Source: Candidatus Obscuribacter sp. (GTDB lineage Bacteria > Cyanobacteriota > Vampirovibrionia > Obscuribacterales > Obscuribacteraceae). From it: a stretch of 64,000 nucleotides of DNA. Both the position numbers and the translations under genes were made by a program. Each line of letters begins with the position of its first letter. The stretch's first letter is position 1. The notes below the pieces were generated by a model that was given only the letters and a program-made list of their open reading frames with translations, did no database searches and was not told the DNA's origin. Positions 51,724 through 60,557 of this stretch are shown here, piece after piece. The stretch spans positions 3,534,001-3,598,000 of the forward strand of contig JADJQZ010000001.1 in NCBI GenBank assembly GCA_016712465.1, in the 5' to 3' direction.

Positions 51724-52980
51724 TTGTCTAAAACTTACTTGTTCACATCGGAATCTGTCACAGAGGGTCATCCGGATAAAGTCTGTGACCAAATCTCCGA
51801 CGCCATTCTGGACAAAATTCTTTCCCAGGACCCCAAAGGTAGAGTGGCGGCTGAATGCGCCGTATCAACCGGTCTGGTCCTTGTCACCGGTGAAATTACA
51901 ACCACCGCCAACCTGGACCTGCAAGACCTGGTGCGCTCGGTGATCACCGAGATTGGTTATGTGGGCGAGAAAGGCGGCGGCTTCGACGCTAATTCATGCG
52001 CCATCCTGGCTGCCGTCAATAAGCAGTCGCCTGATATCGCCGGCGGTGTAGGCAAGGCCCTTGAACAGAGAGAAGAAGGCTCAGCCGATAAGAGCGATGA
52101 AACCGGAGCCGGCGACCAGGGCATGATGTTCGGATTTGCCTGTACGGAAACACCGGAAATGATGCCCATGCCCATTTCTCTCGCTCACCGTATCGCCCGT
52201 CGCCTGACGGAAGTACGCAAGAACGGCACTCTCGGCTACCTGAGACCGGACGGTAAGACACAAGTAACCATCGAGTATGACGGCGATAAGCCGGTGCGTG
52301 TGGAAGCCATTGTTGTATCCACTCAACACGATCCCGCCATTGACGGAATCGAAGACAACGAGAAAGTACAGGCTCGCATTGCCCAGGATTTGAAAGCCTA
52401 TGTAATTATGCCGGTCTTCCAGGATCTTTCCATCAAACCCGATGAAAAAACCCGCTATCTGATCAATCCTTCCGGTCGCTTCGTAGTAGGCGGTCCCCAG
52501 GGTGATGCCGGTTTGACGGGACGCAAAATCATCGTCGACACATACGGCGGCTATTCCCGTCACGGCGGCGGCGCCTTCTCCGGCAAAGATCCGACCAAGG
52601 TAGACAGATCGGCTGCCTATGCTGCCCGCTACGTAGCCAAAAATATAGTTGGTGCCGGTCTTGCTGATAGATGCGAAGTGCAAATTGCCTACGCTATCGG
52701 CGTAGCCAGACCTGTTTCGGTGCATGTAACCACGTTTGGAACAGGCAAAGTCGAAGATGCCGAAATTACAAAAGTCGTCAAGGAAGTCTTCGACCTTCGC
52801 CCTGCCGCCATCATCAAAGGCTTCGAATTGAACGAACAGCCCAAGAAAAACGGCGGCCGCTTCTTCCGTAATGTGGCAGCCTACGGTCATTTTGGACGCA
52901 CTGATCTAAACTTGCCCTGGGAGAAACTGGACAAGGTGGAAGAACTAAAAAAGTGCTTGGCTAAGACCGCACAGGTCTAG
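51724..52980 (+). CDS. metK: S-adenosylmethionine synthetase
   Basis: Makes S-adenosylmethionine from methionine and ATP. The 418-residue enzyme has FTSESVTEGHPDKVCDQISD near the N-terminus with ATP- and metal-binding residues, GAGDQGMMFGFA, and GGYSRHGGGAFSGKDPTKVD. The start is taken as TTG 51724 because GGGAG lies eight bases upstream and the protein then begins like other MetK (SKTYLFTSESV). ATGs at 51679 and 51697 in frame would add an unconserved 15- or 9-residue extension. Confidence 0.94.
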   Translation: MSKTYLFTSESVTEGHPDKVCDQISDAILDKILSQDPKGRVAAECAVSTGLVLVTGEITTTANLDLQDLVRSVITEIGYVGEKGGGFDANSCAILAAVNKQSPDIAGGVGKALEQREEGSADKSDETGAGDQGMMFGFACTETPEMMPMPISLAHRIARRLTEVRKNGTLGYLRPDGKTQVTIEYDGDKPVRVEAIVVSTQHDPAIDGIEDNEKVQARIAQDLKAYVIMPVFQDLSIKPDEKTRYLINPSGRFVVGGPQGDAGLTGRKIIVDTYGGYSRHGGGAFSGKDPTKVDRSAAYAARYVAKNIVGAGLADRCEVQIAYAIGVARPVSVHVTTFGTGKVEDAEITKVVKEVFDLRPAAIIKGFELNEQPKKNGGRFFRNVAAYGHFGRTDLNLPWEKLDKVEELKKCLAKTAQV

Positions 52981-53038
52981 CCGCCGTCGAAATCTGCAGG
53001 GCAAAGAACAAATTCATGCCGAGAATGGAGCCTAAGAA

Positions 53039-54013
53039 ATGAAGTCGGGAACTATAACGGTCAACCCCGACACGCCGGAAGCGTACACCGTACAGCTTAC
53101 CGAAGGCGAGGTAGTTCAGGTCGGGCGCAAGCCGGCCACAGGCGGCGTCAAAAAATTGGTGCTACCCTTTCCTGAAGTCTCCGGTCAGCACGCAGAAGTG
53201 CGTTGTAAACCTGATGGCTGGACGGTTGTGGACAGCGGCAGCACCAATGGTACGACCCTGAATGGCGCTCGCCTCACCCCCGGCAGGGAATACCATGTGC
53301 GTAGCGGCGACCGCATCAAAATAGCCCAATACGAACTGATCATCTTCCCTCCGGAAATCGCCGGACAAGCGGATGATGAATCGGACGACGCCCAGGATCG
53401 CACCCAGTTCCGTATTCAAATGATGAATGCCACCATTCTGGTGGGAGACATCAAAGGTTTCACTACCCTGATGGAACGCCATGCCGGGCAGCCCACCCTG
53501 GTGATGCAGGCCGCGCAAAAGGTCTTCGACAATTTGAACGAGGAGATCAATCGCAATTTCGGACAACTGGAGAAAATTGCCGGGGACGCCATAATGGCTT
53601 ACTGGCAGGGTCAGGGCGCTGATCCGAAAAGCGCCGGTTCGGTCTCGGCCTGCCAGGCCTGTTACACAGCCCTCAAGTTGCGCGGTCTTACCGCCAAGCT
53701 GGGAGCGGATCAAACTTGCTGGCCTTTCCCCTACCACCCGCTTATGCTGGACATGGCTCTGGCTACCGGCCCGGTGGCCTCGGGTAACCTTGGACATTCC
53801 GTCTCCAATCCGGCCCTTTTGGGAGACACGGCAAACCTGGTTTTCCGCCTGGAGAAACTGATTGGGGACGATCGACCGGGAGACATAATCGTGGAAGGTG
53901 CCACTTACGAACTGGCTAAAGCCAACTTCAAATTTGATTTTCTCGGACAAACCAATGTCAAAGGTCGCACCAAGCCGGTAGATGTCTATCGCTTGATCGA
54001 GCCCATCTCTTAG
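53039..54013 (+). CDS. FHA domain fused to class III nucleotide cyclase
   Basis: A 324-residue cytosolic signalling enzyme. The FHA domain (about 20-105) has GRKP, VSGQHAEV and DSGSTNGTTLNG, the phosphothreonine-binding pattern. The cyclase domain (about 130-315) has the two metal-binding aspartates in VGDIKGFTTL and KIAGDAIMAYW. The Asn and Arg for transition-state binding lie in DTANLVFRLEKL. It should make cAMP or cGMP; base preference is not clear by eye. The FHA part suggests control by a Ser/Thr kinase, absent here. It precedes the NagZ-like gene by only 2 bp. Confidence 0.88.
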   Translation: MKSGTITVNPDTPEAYTVQLTEGEVVQVGRKPATGGVKKLVLPFPEVSGQHAEVRCKPDGWTVVDSGSTNGTTLNGARLTPGREYHVRSGDRIKIAQYELIIFPPEIAGQADDESDDAQDRTQFRIQMMNATILVGDIKGFTTLMERHAGQPTLVMQAAQKVFDNLNEEINRNFGQLEKIAGDAIMAYWQGQGADPKSAGSVSACQACYTALKLRGLTAKLGADQTCWPFPYHPLMLDMALATGPVASGNLGHSVSNPALLGDTANLVFRLEKLIGDDRPGDIIVEGATYELAKANFKFDFLGQTNVKGRTKPVDVYRLIEPIS

Positions 54014-54015
54014 GT

Positions 54016-55611
54016 GTGAGAAGTATCGAACAAGCAGTCGGTCGTCTTCTGCTCGGGCGCATTCCCGGGCCGACTCTCAATTGCGAGCACCGCAAACAGC
54101 TTGCCGCCGGACGTCTGGGCGGTATCACGCTCTTCAAGGAAAATTGCCGCAGCCTGGAGCAACTGGCTCGTCTGGCTCACGACATCGTCCAGAGTTCCAT
54201 GCACGTGCCAGTGCTGACTGTGGATCAAGAAGGCGGAGCAGTACAACGCTTTGAAGAGGCTTTGAGTCCTATACCTTCCCCCATGGCTCTGGCCGCCCTG
54301 GGAGAAGATGAACTGGCCAGGGTTACGGAAATAGGAGCGAGCCAGCTTCAGAAGCTGGGTTTTAATTTGCTACTGGCACCAACCCTCGACCTGCAGACCA
54401 ATCCCCTCAATCCTATAATTTGCACCCGCGCCTTCGGTTCTTCCCCTCAGCAGGTAAGTAATGCCGGTCTGAAAGCCATAGAGAGCATTGAAAGAGCCGG
54501 ACTACGGGCCTGTGGCAAGCACTTTCCCGGACACGGCTCCACCAGCGAAGATTCTCACCTGGCACTGGCTGTGGTAGCAAAGTCCCGGGCAGAATTGCTG
54601 GCCGAAGATCTGAAGCCATTTATAGATAACTTACCTTATCTGAGTTCTATTCTGGTTGGTCACATCTGGCTCTCCCAGATTGATGAAGAGCCCATACCAG
54701 CCACCCTTTCCAAGAAAATAGTCAGCGGACTCTTGCGGCAGGAACTTGGCTATGACGGACTTCTAGTCTCCGACGACATGCTCATGAAGGGCTTGACCAG
54801 TCGCTACGGGCTGTCGGAAGCCTGCATTCTAGCCTTGGAAGCCGGTCTGGACCTCCTACTCGTGCTGGGCACCATAGAAGAAACAATGGACGCGCACAGG
54901 GCAGTGGTAGAAGCAGTCAAAAGCGGACGCCTATCGGAAGCCCGTATTCTTGCTTCCATCAAGCGTCTTCAGAAGTTGTTTCCGGAGAGGCTCCGCACCT
55001 TTAACCTCGACGAGGAAGAAACTCGACTGAAACTGTTCGCACGGGAAGTCGAAAACGCCACAGCCAGTCTTGTGGAAATTAGTGCCAGAGCGGTTGTACA
55101 ACACCGCCAGGGATTTATAAGACCGGAAAAGAACGGGCTATCACAAGAAAATACCGCCTCGCCTTTGCATTCTACCGGCACCTGGCATGTTCTGGCGCCT
55201 AGGCATCCCCGCTATCCCATGAATTTGGCCGACGAAATTCAGAGACTGGAGCCGCGCATGCAATTGTCGGACTGGCGCTATGACCTGGCTACCGATCTTG
55301 AACAGTTTTCCAATCGGCTAAGCTCCCTGGAAGGGGAGAAGCAGGTGATCTTCCTCACCTACCGTTCCTTCATCAACAAAGAGCAGTGCAAGATGATGCA
55401 GGACTTGCTCGCCTCCTGCCGGGTCATTCATGTGGCAGTAGATAGTCCTTATGACCTGGTTCTATCCGAAAACTCCCGAGAGACCCCGTCCTACGCCCTC
55501 ATGGATCCCTCCAATTTAGCCATTCAAGGTCTGGCCAGGGTCCTGACCGGAAGGGCAAAGGCGGAAGGACGGCTCAATTTAGACCTCTCTCCTGTAGAGT
55601 TGCCGGTTTAG
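54016..55611 (+). CDS. nagZ: Family 3 glycoside hydrolase, NagZ-like beta-N-acetylhexosaminidase
   Basis: A 531-residue GH3 enzyme. The catalytic loop KHFPGHGSTSEDSHLAL (start residue 168) carries the His/Asp acid-base dyad of NagZ, and SDDM (252-255) contains the nucleophile Asp. VDQEGGAVQRF matches the N-terminal signature. NagZ removes N-acetylglucosamine from cell-wall fragments during recycling. The extra C-terminal domain (about 340-531) is absent from minimal cytosolic NagZ but occurs in Gram-positive and related types. No signal peptide is seen. GTG start, 2 bp after the FHA-cyclase stop. Confidence 0.88.
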   Translation: MRSIEQAVGRLLLGRIPGPTLNCEHRKQLAAGRLGGITLFKENCRSLEQLARLAHDIVQSSMHVPVLTVDQEGGAVQRFEEALSPIPSPMALAALGEDELARVTEIGASQLQKLGFNLLLAPTLDLQTNPLNPIICTRAFGSSPQQVSNAGLKAIESIERAGLRACGKHFPGHGSTSEDSHLALAVVAKSRAELLAEDLKPFIDNLPYLSSILVGHIWLSQIDEEPIPATLSKKIVSGLLRQELGYDGLLVSDDMLMKGLTSRYGLSEACILALEAGLDLLLVLGTIEETMDAHRAVVEAVKSGRLSEARILASIKRLQKLFPERLRTFNLDEEETRLKLFAREVENATASLVEISARAVVQHRQGFIRPEKNGLSQENTASPLHSTGTWHVLAPRHPRYPMNLADEIQRLEPRMQLSDWRYDLATDLEQFSNRLSSLEGEKQVIFLTYRSFINKEQCKMMQDLLASCRVIHVAVDSPYDLVLSENSRETPSYALMDPSNLAIQGLARVLTGRAKAEGRLNLDLSPVELPV

Positions 55612-55689
55612 TCGACGGGCAAGCCTTATCTTCGCCTGGAAGCACCTGAAAGAAAGCACTATAATGGATGCACCAGCGGGAGAAGTGTA

Positions 55690-55974
55690 ATGGATCAAGA
55701 TTCCGAAGCAGAAAAGAACACCGGCTCCCAGAATCCGCAAGCACCTCTTTCTCCGGAGCCGGCGCCGGCTGCCGCAAGCGCACCGGACAGTGAAAGAGAG
55801 AGGGAAAACGATCTTTTGACGGCCGGAGCCAGCTTACTGGAACACCCCAAAGTAAAAACCTATATCGGCCGCATGTCGAAAATAATGGTTCTCTTTGCCA
55901 TACTGGGCTGCCTGATGATGATTGCAGCAGTAACAGCCATCACCAGTCTATTCAATTCCATAGTGCCCAATTAA
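55690..55974 (+). CDS. Small tail-anchored membrane protein
   Basis: A 94-residue protein. The first 40 residues are Pro/Ala/Glu-rich and probably disordered, then a short basic helix (HPKVKTYIGRMSK). One C-terminal membrane helix follows (about 64-86, IMVLFAILGCLMMIAAVTAI). GGGAG lies nine bases before the ATG, supporting a real gene. It follows the NagZ-like gene after 78 bp. Function unknown. Confidence 0.65.
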   Translation: MDQDSEAEKNTGSQNPQAPLSPEPAPAAASAPDSERERENDLLTAGASLLEHPKVKTYIGRMSKIMVLFAILGCLMMIAAVTAITSLFNSIVPN

Positions 55975-56020
55975 AGAAGCCAGGAAAGGCCGGCACCACC
56001 AGCCCCTCCAGCGGTTTCCC

Positions 56021-57640
56021 TTAACCTTTCAAATCGCGATAAAGGGCAATTGGTACGGCCGCTCTCAAAGCCTGAGCCTTAGCCGCCTCTGCTGCGGCCA
56101 AAAGTACGCCGAGATCGAGACAGTCATCGGGAATACAAGCCACTCCAAAGGCCAGAGACAGGTTGGCACTATCTACACCATAGGCCAGAGGCGAACTCCA
56201 GATGGCCCTTGCCACACGCTGCGCAAATATATTGGCGCCTGAAGTCTTGGTATTGGGCAAGAGCATGGCATAGTCGTACTGATCGTAGTGGGCCAGCAAA
56301 TCAATGTGGCGCTTCAGTCGGCTGATGCGCCGCACCACCTCGGCCACCGCCGGCACATCCAAGGGCTCTCTGGATAAATGAGGCGGGCCGGAGACCACAC
56401 GCATCTCCATCACCATCACGGAAAGCGGGCTACCGGAGCGATACCCCCGAAAATACTCCTGCTCAAGGAAATAGAGGAAGGCCGGATAGGTAAACATACC
56501 GGTCTCCGGGCGCCGCAAGCTCATCATCACGGAGTGAATCTTAGACTTATCGATGGCCTTGGGCGCAATAGATGGCTTGTCCTCCCGCGTGCCGACGAAG
56601 TCATTGGTGAAGGTAACAAGATCGCCGCCTAGCAAAGATGCCACGATAGGCACCCACTGGCTGCGACTCAAACGAAGACTCTCCACCATCACTTTGATAG
56701 CAGTCTTATCATCGATAGCCTGATAGAAGCGCCTCATCAAGGCACCATCTACGGTTTGGTCACGGGCAGAAAGATTATCGAGGTCGGTTGTAGCCAACTG
56801 CTGGTGCTTGCGAATCAAGACACTGTCAGGCAGTAAGCCTACGTTCTTAATGAAGTTGACCTTGTCGACAAGCTGCACGCCCTGAATGACGAGAGTCTCA
56901 ATAGGCTGGCCGACATTGCGCTCAGTCACGCGCATGCGCGGCTCGAACTTGTACTTCCCTTCTCGCCAGGTAAGTACGTCCAGTATGCCTTCATCACCGG
57001 CGATACCACCGACATCGGCAAACTGAGGCTCACCATCTACGAAAAATATCTTGGCGTGGGTGCTGCCATGGTCGATATCGAGGCGACCAGTCATGCGCGC
57101 CAATAGAACCGACTGCAATAGTCTTGAAATTTCCACAAGAGAAAGATCGCCATTTGGCGGCAGCGTACTGCGACTCCAGGCATTATCGCTGGTGCCTACC
57201 TTGGCTACGGAACTGGGGTCCGACTCCTCCACTGTATTGGAAGAATTCATATAATAAGTGTCGCGCTTCTTAGATGAGTCGCGGAAGGCTTCGGACACCG
57301 AGAGAGCACCATCAGCCTGAATGCTCTGATGTACTTCTCCGCACGAGGAAATAATCAAGTTGTAAACCAGCAAGACATCGCAGCTCTTGTAGTCCCAGAC
57401 CAGCCGCATGTTCTTGCCTACGAAAAGCTTCCACTCAGTGTCTCCGCCACGCCAGGGACAATGAATATTGAGAGTGAAATCCACGAGTCGATCAGGTGTG
57501 GTCCAGGATATTTCTACCTGCTTGCCCCGGTGCTCCATGGCAGCGGAAAGGTAGTGGTGAATCTCCGACAGACCCGGCGCCGCCGGCAACTTCTGCAAAG
57601 ACTTGGGGATCGGACCAGTTCTCCTGAGCATACATACCAT
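56021..57640 (-). CDS. DUF4388 protein with degenerate GGDEF domain
   Basis: A 539-residue soluble protein. The N-terminal 150 residues are of unknown fold. A DUF4388/PATAN domain lies at about 163-240 (GDLSLVEISRLLQSVLLARM, KIFFVDGEPQFADVGG). The C-terminal 170 residues follow the GGDEF fold (FTYPAFLYFLEQEYFRGY, DLLAHYDQYDYAMLLPNTKT, AFGVACIPDDCLDL). The GGDEF signature position reads YDQYD, so catalysis is unlikely and a c-di-GMP or GTP sensor or scaffold role is more likely. ATG at 57640, or at 57631 with AAGG nine bases upstream. It converges on the small membrane protein gene. Confidence 0.75.
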   Translation of the reverse strand: MVCMLRRTGPIPKSLQKLPAAPGLSEIHHYLSAAMEHRGKQVEISWTTPDRLVDFTLNIHCPWRGGDTEWKLFVGKNMRLVWDYKSCDVLLVYNLIISSCGEVHQSIQADGALSVSEAFRDSSKKRDTYYMNSSNTVEESDPSSVAKVGTSDNAWSRSTLPPNGDLSLVEISRLLQSVLLARMTGRLDIDHGSTHAKIFFVDGEPQFADVGGIAGDEGILDVLTWREGKYKFEPRMRVTERNVGQPIETLVIQGVQLVDKVNFIKNVGLLPDSVLIRKHQQLATTDLDNLSARDQTVDGALMRRFYQAIDDKTAIKVMVESLRLSRSQWVPIVASLLGGDLVTFTNDFVGTREDKPSIAPKAIDKSKIHSVMMSLRRPETGMFTYPAFLYFLEQEYFRGYRSGSPLSVMVMEMRVVSGPPHLSREPLDVPAVAEVVRRISRLKRHIDLLAHYDQYDYAMLLPNTKTSGANIFAQRVARAIWSSPLAYGVDSANLSLAFGVACIPDDCLDLGVLLAAAEAAKAQALRAAVPIALYRDLKG

Positions 57641-57876
57641 CCTTTTCAGCCTGTATCTACAGCAATAGGAAAGGGAACACCCACCCTAACTCGATACAGT
57701 TAACGCCTTACTCGCCTTTTATTCCCAGACCCCAGGAAAACTAACCCGAGACCCGGCGCAGTCAAGAGATTAGTCTATTATCAGCCACCACAATCGGCCT
57801 GCAAGAGTGCTGCAAACCTGGTAGACAATAAGCCTGAGGCGAGGTTCGAAAGACCATGCGGGAGCATTATTAACCA

Positions 57877-58803
57877 ATGAGCAAGGCCGATTCAAGCGAA
57901 TCATTCACATTTTCGGCGTCTGTTATATGGATTCGGGATGGGGTGCTTATTGATCGCATGCCTCTCAATGCCCTGGCTTTCGCCTACTGCTATCAGGCGA
58001 TCCTCTTAAAACAAATACATACAAATCCGCACCACACTGGTCTCCGCACCATCCCGTCCATCAGCACCCTGACCAACTTCGCCCTTGCCAAATCCGGCAT
58101 ATCCTGCGCTGATAAAGCCGGCGCCTTTGGCGATAGTGCCATGGACGACGACACTGCCAATCAGGTAGCATCTCTCTACAACCAGCTCTGTGCCGTAGCT
58201 GGTAGCCAGTGCCAGTATTTCCCGGGGGCAATTGAACTACTGAAAGACTTGCAGCAAGCCGGGGTGCAGAATTTCATCAGCTCCGCCCTTGAGCAAGAGG
58301 TTCTGGACCACTGGTTGACCTCAGAGCAAGGTCTGGCTCTGGCTCCTCATCTTGCCGAAGTTCTTGGCAAAAGAGAGGCTTTCGCAAAGGGAAAGGAGCA
58401 CTTCGCCCATGTGGCAAAGCTTACCCGCAGGCAAACCCCGCAGCCAATCCTCTATGTGGCTGACGCCAGACAGGAAATCCTGCAGGCAAAGTCCTGCCAA
58501 ACAAGCTTTAACCTTTTCATCGTAGGCTTTGCTCACTGCCTGAAGAAGGAAAAATTTGCCCGGGCCGATGAACTGATTTTGACATCCATAAAAGGGCACA
58601 GGCACCTGATAGAATCACCGCTTGGGGTCTATCTCAATAAGGAGGCTGGCCAAGCCGATCAGCAGGGTGCATTGCTCGATTTGAATGTTCTGGAAATACC
58701 CGCTGACAATGGACTGGCAGACGCCGGAGCGGACTTACTTGTAGAAGGTGCGGGCTCAGAGATATTCAACTTGCTCAGGCAGAAGCTGCAAGCCTGTTCA
58801 TAG
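57877..58803 (+). CDS. HAD-fold protein lacking the catalytic nucleophile
   Basis: A 308-residue protein resembling HAD phosphatases of the phosphoglycolate/beta-phosphoglucomutase type. Motif I normally reads FDxDGVLID; here it reads WIRDGVLID, so the nucleophile Asp is Ile19 while the second Asp (Asp21) remains. The cap region, motif II (FISSALEQEV), motif III lysine (around GKREAF) and motif IV (YVADARQEI) can still be traced. About 70 residues are added at the C-terminus. It is probably a non-catalytic binding or regulatory protein. Its end overlaps the convergent heme oxygenase by 6 bp. Confidence 0.7.
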   Translation: MSKADSSESFTFSASVIWIRDGVLIDRMPLNALAFAYCYQAILLKQIHTNPHHTGLRTIPSISTLTNFALAKSGISCADKAGAFGDSAMDDDTANQVASLYNQLCAVAGSQCQYFPGAIELLKDLQQAGVQNFISSALEQEVLDHWLTSEQGLALAPHLAEVLGKREAFAKGKEHFAHVAKLTRRQTPQPILYVADARQEILQAKSCQTSFNLFIVGFAHCLKKEKFARADELILTSIKGHRHLIESPLGVYLNKEAGQADQQGALLDLNVLEIPADNGLADAGADLLVEGAGSEIFNLLRQKLQACS

Positions 58804-59430
58804 CTCCCGACCAATTTCAAAGAATGCTTGAAACATACGTCTTGCCGATTTAACCAACTCCCGACATTCATCCGGGCTGAAGTTGCAGGCAATCATGTCT
58901 TCCTTGAACTTGAGCCAGTTTTGCCGCTGCACATCGCCATATCGATCGAAATAAGAAGCACCGCTTTCTTCAGGTAAGTTCAGACCCTTACGCAAATTCT
59001 TAGCCATGAACTTGGCACCATTGGTGGAACCCTCCAGAACATAAAGCGCTCCTAAAAGCCCGCAGGGAGACTCAAGGCTTATGGCGGTCAAATCGTCCAT
59101 GATCTTGCTGGTTGAGGCCAGGGGCTCAATCCCGGCAGGGTCATGGTGAAAATGGGCCAGATCTCTTTCGAGACAGCGGCAGTCGAGGTGATAAGGCTTG
59201 AGCACACGGCTGACGCGCGGATCGCCGGCAGCACCTTCCAGAAGCTTGTTCAGATGACTGTGCATCATATAAAGCTGCGCCAGATAGTTGCAATAAGAAG
59301 GCACGTTCACTGTGCCGCTCCCAAGAGATTTCTGGAAATCCTGCCCTTCCGCGTCATTATGCAAGTCTTGGGTCGACTGGCGCAGTATATCCATGACCGT
59401 GGGGGTGCTTACATCCTGGGAAAGCGTCAT
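58798..59430 (-). CDS. Biliverdin-producing heme oxygenase
   Basis: A 210-residue all-helical heme oxygenase that opens haem to biliverdin, iron and CO. The proximal histidine is in DLHNDAEGQ near residue 24. The distal-helix glycine pattern is in LLGALYVLEGSTNGAKFM. AGGAGG seven bases before the ATG is a strong ribosome site. It is the last gene of the minus-strand lipid cluster (25 bp after the CFA-like gene). In a non-photosynthetic organism it would serve iron release, haem turnover or bilin synthesis for a phytochrome. Confidence 0.9.
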   Translation of the reverse strand: MTLSQDVSTPTVMDILRQSTQDLHNDAEGQDFQKSLGSGTVNVPSYCNYLAQLYMMHSHLNKLLEGAAGDPRVSRVLKPYHLDCRCLERDLAHFHHDPAGIEPLASTSKIMDDLTAISLESPCGLLGALYVLEGSTNGAKFMAKNLRKGLNLPEESGASYFDRYGDVQRQNWLKFKEDMIACNFSPDECRELVKSARRMFQAFFEIGREL

Positions 59431-59455
59431 TCAATTACCTCCTGGGTAAGACTCT

Positions 59456-60538
59456 TCACGGGGGCGCCAGGAAGAGATAATGGCATACATTCCATTCTTC
59501 CCCATCGGAATATCCCCATAACTCCTGGCAAGCCATGAAGAAAAGACGCCAGAATACCCACCATCTAACAGCCCGGTCTTCTCCGTAGGTGGCGCTCAAA
59601 ATCGGCATAATTTTCCGCCGATTGGAATCCATATTAGCTAACCAGGCTCCGGCAGTCAGTTGATAATGCCTGCCGTTTACCACCCATTGCTCGGCCAGCT
59701 TGAGATCATCCTGAAAATAGAGCAGCAGATCGGCAGAGGGCATCAGACCACCGGTAAAGAAGTTTCTCGTCATCCAATCGCGGCCATCATGGTCTTCATA
59801 ATGATAGCAATACTTTTTATGCGTAAAGATGTGGACGAAGAGCTTGCCGCCGGGCTTCAGCCAACCGGCAATACGCCCCATAAGTTCCCGGTAGTTCTTC
59901 ATGTGTTCGAACATTTCCACCGACACAACGCGATCAACTCGCTCGGCAAACTGAAAATCATTCATATCGGCAGTCAGCACATTCACATTTGTAAAACCTC
60001 TAAGCCGGCACTGCTCCTCGATATATAGCCGCTGGGAAGGGGAATTGGAGACAGCGGTGATGGCAGACCGGGGGAATTTTTCGGCCATATAAAGAGTGAG
60101 AGAGCCCCATCCGCAACCAAGTTCCAAAATGGTCTGACCATCTTCAATCTGGGCGCGACTGACAGTAAGGGCGAGCATTGCTTCTTCCGCCTCATCCAGA
60201 CTACTGACGCCGTCCGGAAACAATGCACAACTGTACTTCAAACGACGGCCCAGACAGAGCTGAAAGAACTCCGTCGGCACCATGTAATGCTGTTCGTTGG
60301 CACAAGCAGTAGCAATGGCCACAGGAGAGACTGACAAACCAGCCACCATCTTCATTAACCGCTCCATGCGCACTTCCTCGCAGCAGGACTCCTGCTTCAA
60401 TTTCTGAGAGAGCATGGAGCGAATGCCGGCACGAATCAGCCAATCGGGAGTCAGATTGAGGGCCAGGAATTCATAGATGGGGTCCTCCGAGCCGGGCTTA
60501 CTGAGCCCGCGAAAGTCGGGAAAACTAATGGAAGTCAT
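59456..60538 (-). CDS. CFA-family SAM-dependent methyltransferase
   Basis: A 360-residue methyltransferase of the cyclopropane-fatty-acid synthase family. The SAM site is ILELGCGWGSLTLYMAEKF. EMFEHMKNYRELM and KLFVHIFTHKKYCYHYEDHD follow, typical of the plant- and bacterial-type CFA-like subgroup. ATG 60538 is used, with GGAGG 12 bases upstream; the frame is open further upstream without a better site. Together with DUF1295 just upstream it suggests methylation of unsaturated acyl chains to a branched or cyclopropane product. It differs clearly from the second CFA enzyme in this cluster. Confidence 0.85.
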   Translation of the reverse strand: MTSISFPDFRGLSKPGSEDPIYEFLALNLTPDWLIRAGIRSMLSQKLKQESCCEEVRMERLMKMVAGLSVSPVAIATACANEQHYMVPTEFFQLCLGRRLKYSCALFPDGVSSLDEAEEAMLALTVSRAQIEDGQTILELGCGWGSLTLYMAEKFPRSAITAVSNSPSQRLYIEEQCRLRGFTNVNVLTADMNDFQFAERVDRVVSVEMFEHMKNYRELMGRIAGWLKPGGKLFVHIFTHKKYCYHYEDHDGRDWMTRNFFTGGLMPSADLLLYFQDDLKLAEQWVVNGRHYQLTAGAWLANMDSNRRKIMPILSATYGEDRAVRWWVFWRLFFMACQELWGYSDGEEWNVCHYLFLAPP

Positions 60539-60557
60539 AAGACAACGAATCCTCCGA

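Noticed and set aside
57838..57860. GGTTCGAAA as a tRNA T-loop
   Set aside because: No matching acceptor, D or anticodon stems around it.
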